Part shown: one piece after another, positions 17,447-25,347 of the stretch
Numbering within the stretch: the stretch's first letter is position 1
How the letters are laid out: every line of letters starts with the position of its first letter
Assembly: GCF_004216855.1 (NCBI RefSeq)
Contig: NZ_SGXT01000015.1
Coordinates: forward strand, 62,001-126,000
DNA from: Microcella alkaliphila
GTDB lineage: Bacteria; Actinomycetota; Actinomycetes; Actinomycetales; Microbacteriaceae
Reading direction: 5' to 3'
Length of the DNA stretch: 64,000 bases
Made by a program: the position numbers and the translations under genes
Notes under the pieces: model-generated
Database searches by the model: none
What the model was told of the DNA's origin: nothing
The model's input: the letters and a program-made list of their open reading frames with translations, nothing else

Positions 17447-18430
17447 TTAGCCCCTCGTGATCGCGCCGCGCATGTCGCGACGCAGGACGTAGCGCTGGTA
17501 GAGCAGCGCGATGACTAGAGAGACGACGAACAGGATGACGGCGACGGCGCTGCCGTAGCCGATCTGCGAGCGGCCGTTGCCGTACTCGACCATGTAGGTC
17601 GCCATCGTTTCGGTGGCGTTCAGCGGACCGCCGCCGGTGAGGATCCACACCATGTCGAAGAGCTGGAGGGACCCGATCATCGACAGGAACGCCCAGATGC
17701 GAATGGTCGGCCCGAGCAGCGGCAGGGTGATGTGCCGCTGCGTCTGCCACCAGCTGGCGCCGTCGATCGCGGCCGCCTCGCTGAGCTCTTCCGGCACACC
17801 CTGGAGGCCGGCGAGCATGAGGATGATCGCGAAGCCCAGGTACTTCCAGGTGATGACGGCGAAGAGCGTCCAGAAGGCGACGTCGGGGTCGGCGAGCCAG
17901 AGTGGCTTGTCGCCCGTCCAGCCGATCGAGGTCAGCATGGTGTCGAGCGGTCCGCCCGGCGGAAGCATGAGGCGGAACGCAAGACCCGCGACGACCTCGC
18001 TGAGCACGTAGGGAACGAAGACGAGGGTGCGGATTAGTGCTCGACCGCGCAGGGGGCGGTTGAGCAGCAGCGCGATGCCGATGGCGAGCGGCCCCTGGAT
18101 GAGCAGCGACAGCACGACGATCAGGAAGTTGTTCGTCATGGCGCCGAGGAAGATGGGATCGCTCAGTGCGCGAATGTAGTTGTCGAAGCCGATGAAGCGG
18201 TCGAGGGCGCCGAGACCGTTCCAGTTGAAGAAGCTGTAGACGGCGGCGAGCGCGACCGGCACGAGCACGAACGTCACGTAGACGATCAGTGCCGGGGCGA
18301 CGAAAATCCAGATCAGCAGGAGCCCGCGCGACTTCTGTCGCGACCGGGATGCACGGGGCAGGGCAGGTGAGGGGGGCACCGGGCCCGCGGCGGTGGCCGC
18401 GGACCCGGTGCTCGTGGTGGTGAGGCTCAT
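17447..18430 (-). CDS. Sugar ABC transporter permease, MalF-type (CUT1)
   Basis: This 327-residue membrane protein is the second half of the xylooligosaccharide channel. The EAA-like loop is VPEELSEAAAIDGASWWQT, which contacts the shared ATPase. The first helix is GLLLIWIFVAPALIVYVTFV, after a 40-residue cytoplasmic lead. ATG 18430 (MSLTTT) follows the binding-protein stop by 5 nt; the open frame continues upstream into that gene but without its own initiation signal. It is cotranscribed with the binding protein and the MalG-type permease. Confidence 0.93.
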   Translation of the reverse strand: MSLTTTSTGSAATAAGPVPPSPALPRASRSRQKSRGLLLIWIFVAPALIVYVTFVLVPVALAAVYSFFNWNGLGALDRFIGFDNYIRALSDPIFLGAMTNNFLIVVLSLLIQGPLAIGIALLLNRPLRGRALIRTLVFVPYVLSEVVAGLAFRLMLPPGGPLDTMLTSIGWTGDKPLWLADPDVAFWTLFAVITWKYLGFAIILMLAGLQGVPEELSEAAAIDGASWWQTQRHITLPLLGPTIRIWAFLSMIGSLQLFDMVWILTGGGPLNATETMATYMVEYGNGRSQIGYGSAVAVILFVVSLVIALLYQRYVLRRDMRGAITRG

Positions 18431-18435
18431 GAGGG

Positions 18436-19767
18436 TTACAGCGTCGCCGCGGCGTTCCTCATGTTGTCGACGATCGCCGTGGGCGAGCCCTGGCCGCCGA
18501 ACAGGTTGACGATGCCCTCGTTCATGGCGCCGCCGACCGTCGGGCCGTAGGCCGTGTCGAGCCACAGCTGCACGTAGGTCGAGGCCTGGAGGCCTTCGAG
18601 CACCTGCAGCAGGTTGACGTCGGAGATGCCAGCCTCGGAGCCCGGCGTCACCGGGATACCGGCGCCGATCTCACCGAAGCGGGTCTGCACCTCGACGCTC
18701 GTGATGTAGTTCAGCAGGTCGGTGCACTCCGGCGGCGACCACGCGGTGCACGAGAAGCCGTCGCCGCCACCGAGGGCAGCGGTGGCGTCGCCCGCGGCAC
18801 CGGGGATGGCCGGGAAGTTGAACCAGCCGAGGAACTCCGGCGGGGTGGCGTTCTCGTCGCCGGTCTCCTCCTGGAGGATGCCGCCCATGACGCCCGGGTT
18901 CCAGTGGCCCATGAGCTCCATGGCGGCGGCGCCGGTGGCAACCTGGCCGGCCGAGCTACCCGCACCCTGCTGGGCGCTGGTGGCGAGGAAGCCGGGGTTG
19001 AACGGCTCGGAGGCGATGAACTCCTCGAGCAGAGCGCCAGCCTCTTCGAAGCACGGGTCGTCGAAGGTGTAGGAAACCTGGGCCTCCTGCAGGATCTCCG
19101 GCGAGCACGACTTCAGTACGAAGTGGTACCAGTAGTGCGCGGCGGGCCAGCCGTCGCCGGCGCCGACGGCGATCGGCACGATGCCGGCAGCCTTGAGCGC
19201 CTCGATGGCGTCGTAGAGCTCGTCGAGGGTTTCGGGCGTGCCCTCAATGCCTGCCTCGGCGAAGAGCTCGGTGTTGTACCAGAAGCCCGAGATGCCGAAG
19301 TTGAAGGGCAGGCCGTAGGTCGCGCCGTCGAACTGCCAGGGGGCGACGACGCCGCCCATCTGGTCGACCCGCTCGCTCACCTCAGCGCTGATGTCCTTGA
19401 CGAAGCCGGCCTCGACCTGGGCGGCCAGCTCGCCGGCACCCCACTGCTGGTAGAGGTCGAGCCCGCCGCCGGTGCGCAGCTGGTTCGGAATGAGGGTGCG
19501 CTGCAGCTCCTCGTTCTGGTAGGCGGTTACGTCGACGCGAACGCCGGGGTTGGCCTCTTCGAACTCGGCGGCAACGTCTTCCCAGAAGCCCAGCAGGGGC
19601 TCACCCGTTCCGTTGTGCCACCAGGTCAGAACGACCTCGTCGCCGCTGCCCGAACCGCCGTTGCCACCGGTGCCGGGGTCGGCACTCGGGGAGCACGCGG
19701 CGAGGGCGCCGATGGTGAGGCCGGAGAGGGCAATTGCCGCCCAGCGCCTCGGTGCTCGTCTGTTCAT
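18436..19767 (-). CDS. Sugar ABC transporter substrate-binding lipoprotein (CUT1), probable xylooligosaccharide binder
   Basis: The 443-residue extracytoplasmic binding protein has a lipoprotein signal: basic MNRRAPRRW, a hydrophobic core and the lipobox ALAAC with Cys24. A Gly/Ser linker follows (TGGNGGSGSGDE), then the family 1 binding fold (VVLTWWHNGTGEP). ATG 19767 follows GAGAGG. It is the first gene of the xylan operon, behind promoter 19823-19851 and operator 19780-19790. Ligand assignment rests on the downstream GH10 and GH3 genes. Confidence 0.92.
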   Translation of the reverse strand: MNRRAPRRWAAIALSGLTIGALAACSPSADPGTGGNGGSGSGDEVVLTWWHNGTGEPLLGFWEDVAAEFEEANPGVRVDVTAYQNEELQRTLIPNQLRTGGGLDLYQQWGAGELAAQVEAGFVKDISAEVSERVDQMGGVVAPWQFDGATYGLPFNFGISGFWYNTELFAEAGIEGTPETLDELYDAIEALKAAGIVPIAVGAGDGWPAAHYWYHFVLKSCSPEILQEAQVSYTFDDPCFEEAGALLEEFIASEPFNPGFLATSAQQGAGSSAGQVATGAAAMELMGHWNPGVMGGILQEETGDENATPPEFLGWFNFPAIPGAAGDATAALGGGDGFSCTAWSPPECTDLLNYITSVEVQTRFGEIGAGIPVTPGSEAGISDVNLLQVLEGLQASTYVQLWLDTAYGPTVGGAMNEGIVNLFGGQGSPTAIVDNMRNAAATL

Positions 19768-19779
19768 CTTTGAACCTCT

Positions 19780-19790
19780 CGAAAGTTTCG
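19780..19790. promoter_or_regulatory. CGAAACTTTCG operator of the xylan operon
   Basis: Read on the gene strand this is CGAAACTTTCG, exactly the palindrome known upstream of actinobacterial (Streptomyces) xylanase genes and bound by LacI-family xylan repressors. A second half-site ACTTTCGG lies upstream (complement of 19800-19807). Both lie downstream of the predicted -10 box, between promoter and ribosome site, as expected for a repressor roadblock. Confidence 0.75.
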
Positions 19791-19822
19791 GCTTCAGTGC
19801 CGAAAGTGATGGGGACGGTTCG

Positions 19823-19851
19823 ACTATAGGTCGGCGTTCGTTTGTGGTCAA
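19823..19851 (-). promoter_or_regulatory. Sigma-70-type promoter of the xylan transporter operon
   Basis: On the minus strand TTGACC (complement of 19846-19851) and TATAGT (complement of 19823-19828) are separated by exactly 17 nt, near-consensus -35 and -10 boxes. Transcription would start near 19816, leaving a ~50-nt leader that contains the CGAAACTTTCG operator. Confidence 0.75.
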
Positions 19852-19954
19852 GCACAACATATTTCAAAGCGGTAACGGCTGGGTCGCGGCATTCCGGCGC
19901 GAAAGGTTGCGAGCATCCTCGCGAAAGAGACGCGATCGGGATGCGCGGGGCTCG

Positions 19955-20905
19955 TCAGGCGGCGAGGCTCGCTTCCAGCCGCAGCACGTCGTCGGCGTGA
20001 CACAGCTCGGTCGCCTCGGTCATCGCGGTCGCCGCACCGCAGGCGACGCCCGCTCGGAAGGCATCGGCGAGCGAGCGTCCCTCGGCCAGGCGCAGCACCA
20101 TGCCGGCGAGGAACGAGTCGCCCGCCCCCACCGTCGAGCGCACCTCGATCGAGGGCGGGCTGAGCCGCAGCGTTTCGTCGCGCGTCGCGAGCACCGCGCC
20201 CGCGCCGCCCAGGGTCAGCGCCACCACCTCGACGCGGCCGCGCCGGACGAGCTCCTCGGCCGCGGCAATGCGCTCGTCGATGGTCGCGAGCGTCGCGCCG
20301 ACGAGTTCGCCCAACTCGCGCCCGCTCGGCTTGATCAGGTACACGCCCTCGTCGAGCGCCGCGGCGAGCGCCTCTCCCGAGGCGTCGACAACCACGCGTG
20401 CGCCGGAGCCGTGGGCCGCGTGCGTCACCCGCGCGTAGTAGTCGTCGGGAACGCCGGGAGGCAGTGACCCGCTCGGCACGACATACCCGCCGTGCCGTGC
20501 CGCCGAAACGGTGGCATCGAGCGCGGCCTGCCACTCGGCCTCGATCAGCTCGGGGCCCTGCAATACGAAGCGGAACTGCTTGCCCGTCGACGTCTCGTCG
20601 ATCGTGATGTTCTCGCGGGTGGACCCGGCGATCGGCACTGCCCGTCCGACGATGCCCTCGGCCTCGAGCAGTTGCCGGTACGCCTGCCCGGTCGGGCCGC
20701 CCACCGCGTAGATCGCCGTCGACTGGCCTCCGAGTCGCGCGATGACGCGGCTGACGTTGACTCCCCCGCCGCCCGGGTCGAGCCGGCTCGGGCCGCAGCG
20801 CATCTTGTGCTCGGGCATGACCGACGCGGTCGACGTGCTCACGTCGAGCGCCGGATTGATCGTCAGCGTCGTGATCGGCAGCGGCGGGGCGGGATGCTCG
20901 GACAT
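19955..20905 (-). CDS. pfkB: 6-phosphofructokinase II / 1-phosphofructokinase-family hexose kinase (PfkB)
   Basis: This 316-residue PfkB/ribokinase-fold kinase is closest in style to E. coli Pfk-2. It has TLTINPALDVSTST at the N-terminus, the family signature GGGGVNVSRVIARLGG (45-60), SGSLPPGVP in the middle, and the catalytic STVGAGDS anion hole with Asp near 255. It phosphorylates a sugar phosphate (fructose 6-phosphate, fructose 1-phosphate or tagatose 6-phosphate). ATG 20905 has TAGCCT 7 nt upstream and no convincing ribosome site, predicting a leaderless mRNA. Two 5-prime fragments of the same gene survive at 4274-4363 and 6536-6667. Confidence 0.88.
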   Translation of the reverse strand: MSEHPAPPLPITTLTINPALDVSTSTASVMPEHKMRCGPSRLDPGGGGVNVSRVIARLGGQSTAIYAVGGPTGQAYRQLLEAEGIVGRAVPIAGSTRENITIDETSTGKQFRFVLQGPELIEAEWQAALDATVSAARHGGYVVPSGSLPPGVPDDYYARVTHAAHGSGARVVVDASGEALAAALDEGVYLIKPSGRELGELVGATLATIDERIAAAEELVRRGRVEVVALTLGGAGAVLATRDETLRLSPPSIEVRSTVGAGDSFLAGMVLRLAEGRSLADAFRAGVACGAATAMTEATELCHADDVLRLEASLAA

Positions 20906-20958
20906 GCTCTCCAGGCTAGTGAAGGCGGGTGTCGCGCGGCAGGCCCCAACGCGAGCGC

Positions 20959-22404
20959 TCAGTCGACGCGGAGGACGCCGTCGATCCGGCGGGGAATGCC
21001 AGCGGGCGCATCCCGCAGCTCAGCGGGAAGGACCGCCTCCGGTGCCGTCTGAAATGCCAGCGGTCGCAGGAAGCGGCGAATTGCGGTCGCCCCGACCGAG
21101 GTGAACAGCGAGGTCGTCGCCGGGTAGGGCCCGCCGTGCTGCTGCGACCACGCAACGGCGACGCCGGTGGGCCAGCCGCCGAACAGCACGCGGCCTGCGG
21201 ATTCTTCCAGCTCAGCGATCAGAGCGCCAAGGTGCGCCGCCTCGCCGTCTGCGGCGTGCAGCGTTGCGGTGAGCCCGCCGGGCAACCGCGTGATTGCATC
21301 GGCCAGGTCGGCGTCGCCGTCGTGCTCGACCACAACGACGGCAGGGCCGAAGCACTCCTCACGGACGGCCGAATCGTCGGCGCGTAGGGCGGCCGTGTCG
21401 GTATTGAAGACGAGGGGCGCCTGACCGTCACCCACGTCGGACTCCGGGTCACTCACACGAACAACACCGGGCTGTTCAGCGATGGCCGCGGCGCCGGAGC
21501 GGAAGCCGTCCTGAATACGGTCCATGAGCATCCGTTGAGGGGCGACAGCGTCCGCCGCGGCGGCGACGTCACCGGCGAAACCCGAGCCGCGTGGCACAAA
21601 AACGAGACCCGGCTTCGTGCAGAACTGGCCGGCGCCTAGCGTGAACGACTGCACGAGACCGTCAACGAGCTCGGCTCGCCGCTCCGCGAGCGCATCGGCC
21701 GTGATGACGACAGGGTTCAGGCTGCCGAGCTCCCCGTAGAACGGAATCGGAGTGGGGCGTGAGCTGGCCAGGTCGAAGAGCGCGCGACCGCCAGGAATCG
21801 ACCCCGTGAAGCCCACCGCACGTGTCTCGGGGTGCAGCACGAGCGCTGTCGCGTCCTCCCGACCCTCAACGGTGGCGAGGATCCCGGAGGGTGCGCCGGC
21901 CTCGATGACCGCCGTGCGCATCCGGTCAGCGACGCGGTGCGAGAGCTCGGGGTGCCCCGGGTGGATCTTGACGATCACCGGGTTGCCTGCGGCGAGAGCA
22001 GAGGCCGTGTCGCCGCCCGCGACCGAGAAGGCGAACGGAAAGTTTGAGGCGGCGAACACCGCGACCGGTCCGATCGGCACGAGCATGCGCCGCAGATCCG
22101 GAATCGGCGGGGTTGCGGACGGGTCCGGATGATCGATGGTCGCCTCGAGGTACGCACCGTCGGTGATCACCTCGCCAAAGAACCGCAGCTGGCTGCTCGT
22201 GCGGGCCAACTCACCGCGCAGGCGCTGCTCGGGCAGCCGCGTCTCGCGCCCGGCGATCTCGACGAGCGCCTCGGCGTCGGCGTCGAGTGCGTCGGCGGCC
22301 GCGGCAAGCCAGGCGGCGCGGGAGGCGCGGTCGCTGCGTCGCAGCTCGCGGAAGGCCGCGACGGCGTTCGTCATCACGGCGGTCAGGTATGCGGAGGCGG
22401 TCAT
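20959..22404 (-). CDS. Aldehyde dehydrogenase, probable 2,5-dioxopentanoate (alpha-ketoglutaric semialdehyde) dehydrogenase
   Basis: The 481-residue NAD(P)-dependent aldehyde dehydrogenase has the cofactor segment GPVAVFAASNFPFAFS (about 110), the general base in FYGELGSLNPVV, and the catalytic cysteine in GAGQFCTKPG (about 260). The GELGSLNPV block is typical of the ketoglutaric semialdehyde branch. It would oxidise 2-oxoglutarate semialdehyde to 2-oxoglutarate, the last step after KdgD. ATG 22404 overlaps the enolase-superfamily gene stop by 4 nt. Confidence 0.87.
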   Translation of the reverse strand: MTASAYLTAVMTNAVAAFRELRRSDRASRAAWLAAAADALDADAEALVEIAGRETRLPEQRLRGELARTSSQLRFFGEVITDGAYLEATIDHPDPSATPPIPDLRRMLVPIGPVAVFAASNFPFAFSVAGGDTASALAAGNPVIVKIHPGHPELSHRVADRMRTAVIEAGAPSGILATVEGREDATALVLHPETRAVGFTGSIPGGRALFDLASSRPTPIPFYGELGSLNPVVITADALAERRAELVDGLVQSFTLGAGQFCTKPGLVFVPRGSGFAGDVAAAADAVAPQRMLMDRIQDGFRSGAAAIAEQPGVVRVSDPESDVGDGQAPLVFNTDTAALRADDSAVREECFGPAVVVVEHDGDADLADAITRLPGGLTATLHAADGEAAHLGALIAELEESAGRVLFGGWPTGVAVAWSQQHGGPYPATTSLFTSVGATAIRRFLRPLAFQTAPEAVLPAELRDAPAGIPRRIDGVLRVD

Positions 22405-23498
22405 GCGAGTCCCTCCCGGGGATCACGGTCGGTGGCGGGGCGGAAGGCGAGGCCGAGACCGGTGCGCGCGGTGCTGCGGGCAACGCCCGTGGCGATCGAC
22501 ACCGGAGAGTCGGCGTCGAGTACCCCGAGCTCGGCGAGCGACGCACCCTCGACGGCTTCCACGCACTCGACGGCGGGCACCGCGAGCGCGAGCGGCACGC
22601 TGAGCTCGGGCAGCAGATGGGGCGCCAGTCGCACGCCCGCGTCGGAGGCGATGCGTGCAATCTGCAGAAACGGCGTGATGCCGCCGATGCGCACGACGTT
22701 CGGCTGGGCGACGCCGACGGTGCCGGAGGCGATGAGATCAGCGAAGCGGTGCACGGTGTGCAGGTTTTCGCCGACCGCGAGCGGAATCGGGCTGTGGCGC
22801 GCAAGCTCGCGGTGGCCAAGCGAATCGTCGGCCCGCAGCGGCTCCTCCAGCCAGTCAATGTCGTACTCGGCGAGCGCGTGAGCCGCGATGATGGCCTGCT
22901 CGAGCCGCCAGCGCTGGTTCGCGTCAACACGAAGGGCAACGTCCGGGCCGATCGCCTCGCGCACGGCGGCGACACGGGCCACGTCATCGTCGAGGGACGG
23001 TAAGCCGACCTTGATCTTGACCGCGCGATTGCCCGCGTCCACAAATCGCCGCGACTGCGCGACCAGCTCGTCGGTCGAGTAGTGCAGGTTGATTCCCGAG
23101 CCGTAGGCCACGACCTCGTCGCGGTGGCGACCGATCTCGTCGGCGAGCGGGCGCCCTGCGGAGCGGGCACGCGCATCCCACAGGGCGATGTCGATGCCTG
23201 CCAGGGCGATCGAGGTGATGCCCCCTCCCCCGGCTTCGTGCACCTCCTCCCACAGGGCGATCCACAGCGACTCGGGCTCGGCGGGCCGCCCGAGCGCGCG
23301 GGGAACGAGCTCGTCGCGCAGAAACGCGTGCACGGCGCTCGCGCCGATATGGGGGGTCCAGCTGAAGCCCGTGCCGGCAGTGCCGTCGTCGAGCAACACG
23401 TCGACCACGATGACGTGATTTCCCGTGACGTCGGTGGCCCACGGCCGGCCGAGCTCACCACGAAGCCACCGCAATCGGATGCTGTCGATGCGCGCCAC
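22401..23498 (-). CDS. Mandelate racemase/muconate lactonizing enzyme family sugar-acid dehydratase
   Basis: This 365-residue enolase-superfamily enzyme abstracts the alpha proton of a sugar acid and eliminates water. The catalytic KIKVG (about 162-166), metal ligands in LRVDANQRW, WLEEPLRADD and the following GENLHTV, and a late histidine in LAPHLLPEL are visible. Coupling to KdgD and a semialdehyde dehydrogenase suggests an aldarate or aldonate dehydratase. Galactarate, glucarate or pentonate cannot be told apart from these motifs. Confidence 0.85.
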   Translation of the reverse strand: MARIDSIRLRWLRGELGRPWATDVTGNHVIVVDVLLDDGTAGTGFSWTPHIGASAVHAFLRDELVPRALGRPAEPESLWIALWEEVHEAGGGGITSIALAGIDIALWDARARSAGRPLADEIGRHRDEVVAYGSGINLHYSTDELVAQSRRFVDAGNRAVKIKVGLPSLDDDVARVAAVREAIGPDVALRVDANQRWRLEQAIIAAHALAEYDIDWLEEPLRADDSLGHRELARHSPIPLAVGENLHTVHRFADLIASGTVGVAQPNVVRIGGITPFLQIARIASDAGVRLAPHLLPELSVPLALAVPAVECVEAVEGASLAELGVLDADSPVSIATGVARSTARTGLGLAFRPATDRDPREGLA

Positions 23499-23506
23499 GA
23501 CGGGGC

Positions 23507-24421
23507 TCAGCTCACGAGGCGGTCGCCGTGGGCGAGCAGGGCGGTCAGGCGGTCGAGGTGCTCGGGCGACGGGTCAACGAGAGGTGCGCGCACCGAGCCC
23601 ACCGGCTCGCCCGCGATGCGCAGGCCCGCCTTGATGAGCGACACGGCGTAGCCGGGGGTGGTGTCGCGCAACTTCACGAGCGGGAAGAAGAACTCGGTGA
23701 GCAGCCGATCCTGGGTCGCGGTGTCGTGCGCCTCGTGGGCGCGAAGGAACGCCGCCGAGATGGCGGGCGCCATGGCGAACACGGCCGACGAGTAGCGCGG
23801 AACGCCGATCGCTGTGTAGGCCGCCTGGCTCGCTTCGGCCGTGAGCAGGCCGTTGAAGAACAGCAGTTCGCCACGCCCCTCCTCGGCGGCGGTCAGCACG
23901 AACTGTTGCATCAGGGCGACGTCGCCGACGCCGTCTTTGATGCCGATCACGCGCGGGTCGCGAACGAGGTGCCGGATGCTGTCAACCGTGAACTGCGCGG
24001 CTCCCCGGTGGTAGATCACGACGGGCAGCCCCGAGGCCTCGGCGATCTGCTCGACGTAGGCGACGAGCCCGGCCTGGGTGCCGCCAACGAGGTACGGCGG
24101 AAGCACGAGCAGCGCGTCCGCTCCCGCCTCGCGGGCAGCGCGGCCCACGGCCATCGCGTGGCCGAGCGGTCCGCCCGCGCCGCCGATGAGGGGCACCTCG
24201 CCGGCGACGGCGGCCGACGCTGCCGTCAGCACCGTCGCGTACTCATCGGTGCCGAGCGCATGAAACTCTCCGGTGCCGCACGCCGCAAACACGGCCGCGG
24301 CGCCCGCCTCGATGCCCGCCCGGATGTGGCGCGCGGTGACCGCGGCATCGACGGCGCCCGACGGGTCGAACGCCGTGACGGGGAAGAACATCACGCCGGG
24401 CCGAAAGGTGAGAGCGGTCAT
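23507..24421 (-). CDS. kdgD: 5-dehydro-4-deoxyglucarate dehydratase-like DHDPS-family enzyme (KdgD)
   Basis: The 304-residue class I aldolase-fold protein of the DapA superfamily has Schiff-base Lys162 in GIKDGVGD, the partner Tyr137 in VIYHRGAA and the carboxylate site GTGEFHAL (50-57). FFPVTAFDPSG and KDGVGDVALM are typical of KdgD, which converts 5-dehydro-4-deoxyglucarate to 2-oxoglutarate semialdehyde, CO2 and water. A pentonate-pathway keto-acid dehydratase is the main alternative. ATG 24421 overlaps the upstream reductase stop by 4 nt; 8 nt separate it from the dehydratase gene. Confidence 0.87.
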   Translation of the reverse strand: MTALTFRPGVMFFPVTAFDPSGAVDAAVTARHIRAGIEAGAAAVFAACGTGEFHALGTDEYATVLTAASAAVAGEVPLIGGAGGPLGHAMAVGRAAREAGADALLVLPPYLVGGTQAGLVAYVEQIAEASGLPVVIYHRGAAQFTVDSIRHLVRDPRVIGIKDGVGDVALMQQFVLTAAEEGRGELLFFNGLLTAEASQAAYTAIGVPRYSSAVFAMAPAISAAFLRAHEAHDTATQDRLLTEFFFPLVKLRDTTPGYAVSLIKAGLRIAGEPVGSVRAPLVDPSPEHLDRLTALLAHGDRLVS

Positions 24422-25347
24422 CGGTGTGCCTCCTCGGCGGCGTCGGTGGTGGGCGCGTCGGTATCGACGAGTTCGGTACGCCACGACCGCTCGGGACGCC
24501 AGCCGATCAGTTCCGCGGCCCGCGCACTCGTGAAGACGGGGTCGCTCGGGGCGAGAGCGGCGATGTGCGGTGCCGTACTCGGCACCAGTCGGGCGAGCGC
24601 TTCTGCTACCGGCTCGCGAACGAGCGAGTCGCCGGCGCCGACGAAGAAGGTCAGGCCGTTGGTCGCCGACGGGGGCGCCGCCGCCCACGACGCGACGAAT
24701 GCGCCCGCGTCCCGCGCATCCACGTAGTTAAACAGGGCCACGGCCGAGAGTGCCGGGTCGTCGAGCCGCTCTCGGATGGTGTGCCCCTGCTGCGTGGGCG
24801 CCCCGCGCCACTCTTCAGGGGCCACGACGTAGCAGGGTCGGAAGGCACCGACAGTGATGCGGTCGCCGTGCTGCCGCGCGGCCATCGCGACGAGATCCTC
24901 AACGGCGGCCTTCGATTGCGCGTAGCCGTTCCACGGCGCGCGCGGATGCTCATCATCGAGGGGCAGGTACTGCGGCGCCCAGCCTCCGGGCGCCCCGTAG
25001 CCGAGCACGGTCGGGCTACTGGCGACGAGCACGCGCGCCGTGCCGGCTGCGAGCGCCGCATCAAGAACCGAGAAGAAGAGCCCTGTATTGACCGCGTAGG
25101 TCTCGTGATCGGGTGCGCTGAACGGCACGGCAATCGCGGCGAGATGCACGATCGTATCGGGGCGCACGTCGGCGACAAGCGCCGCGGTCGCGTCGCGATC
25201 GCCGAGATCCAGGATGCGCTGCTCGGCTGGGCTGTCCGGGTCAGTCACGCGGTCCACAGCCACCACCCGGTGGCCCCGCTCGGCGAGCACCCGGACGACG
25301 CTGCGGCCGAGGCGACCGGCAGCCCCGGTGACGAGGGTGACGGTCAC
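24418..25347 (-). CDS. NAD(P)-dependent epimerase/dehydratase-family oxidoreductase, candidate sugar or uronate dehydrogenase
   Basis: The 309-residue extended SDR protein has the Rossmann motif TGAAGRLG near the start and catalytic YAQSK (about 155). The N-terminal half resembles uronate dehydrogenases, which oxidise hexuronates to aldarolactones, the first step before an enolase-superfamily dehydratase and KdgD. The C-terminal WRPERSWR is typical of epimerase-type SDRs. Start GTG 25347 (GTGA overlap with the preceding stop) has GGGAGGG 7 nt upstream. The functional assignment comes mainly from its position in the pathway operon. Confidence 0.75.
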   Translation of the reverse strand: MTVTLVTGAAGRLGRSVVRVLAERGHRVVAVDRVTDPDSPAEQRILDLGDRDATAALVADVRPDTIVHLAAIAVPFSAPDHETYAVNTGLFFSVLDAALAAGTARVLVASSPTVLGYGAPGGWAPQYLPLDDEHPRAPWNGYAQSKAAVEDLVAMAARQHGDRITVGAFRPCYVVAPEEWRGAPTQQGHTIRERLDDPALSAVALFNYVDARDAGAFVASWAAAPPSATNGLTFFVGAGDSLVREPVAEALARLVPSTAPHIAALAPSDPVFTSARAAELIGWRPERSWRTELVDTDAPTTDAAEEAHR

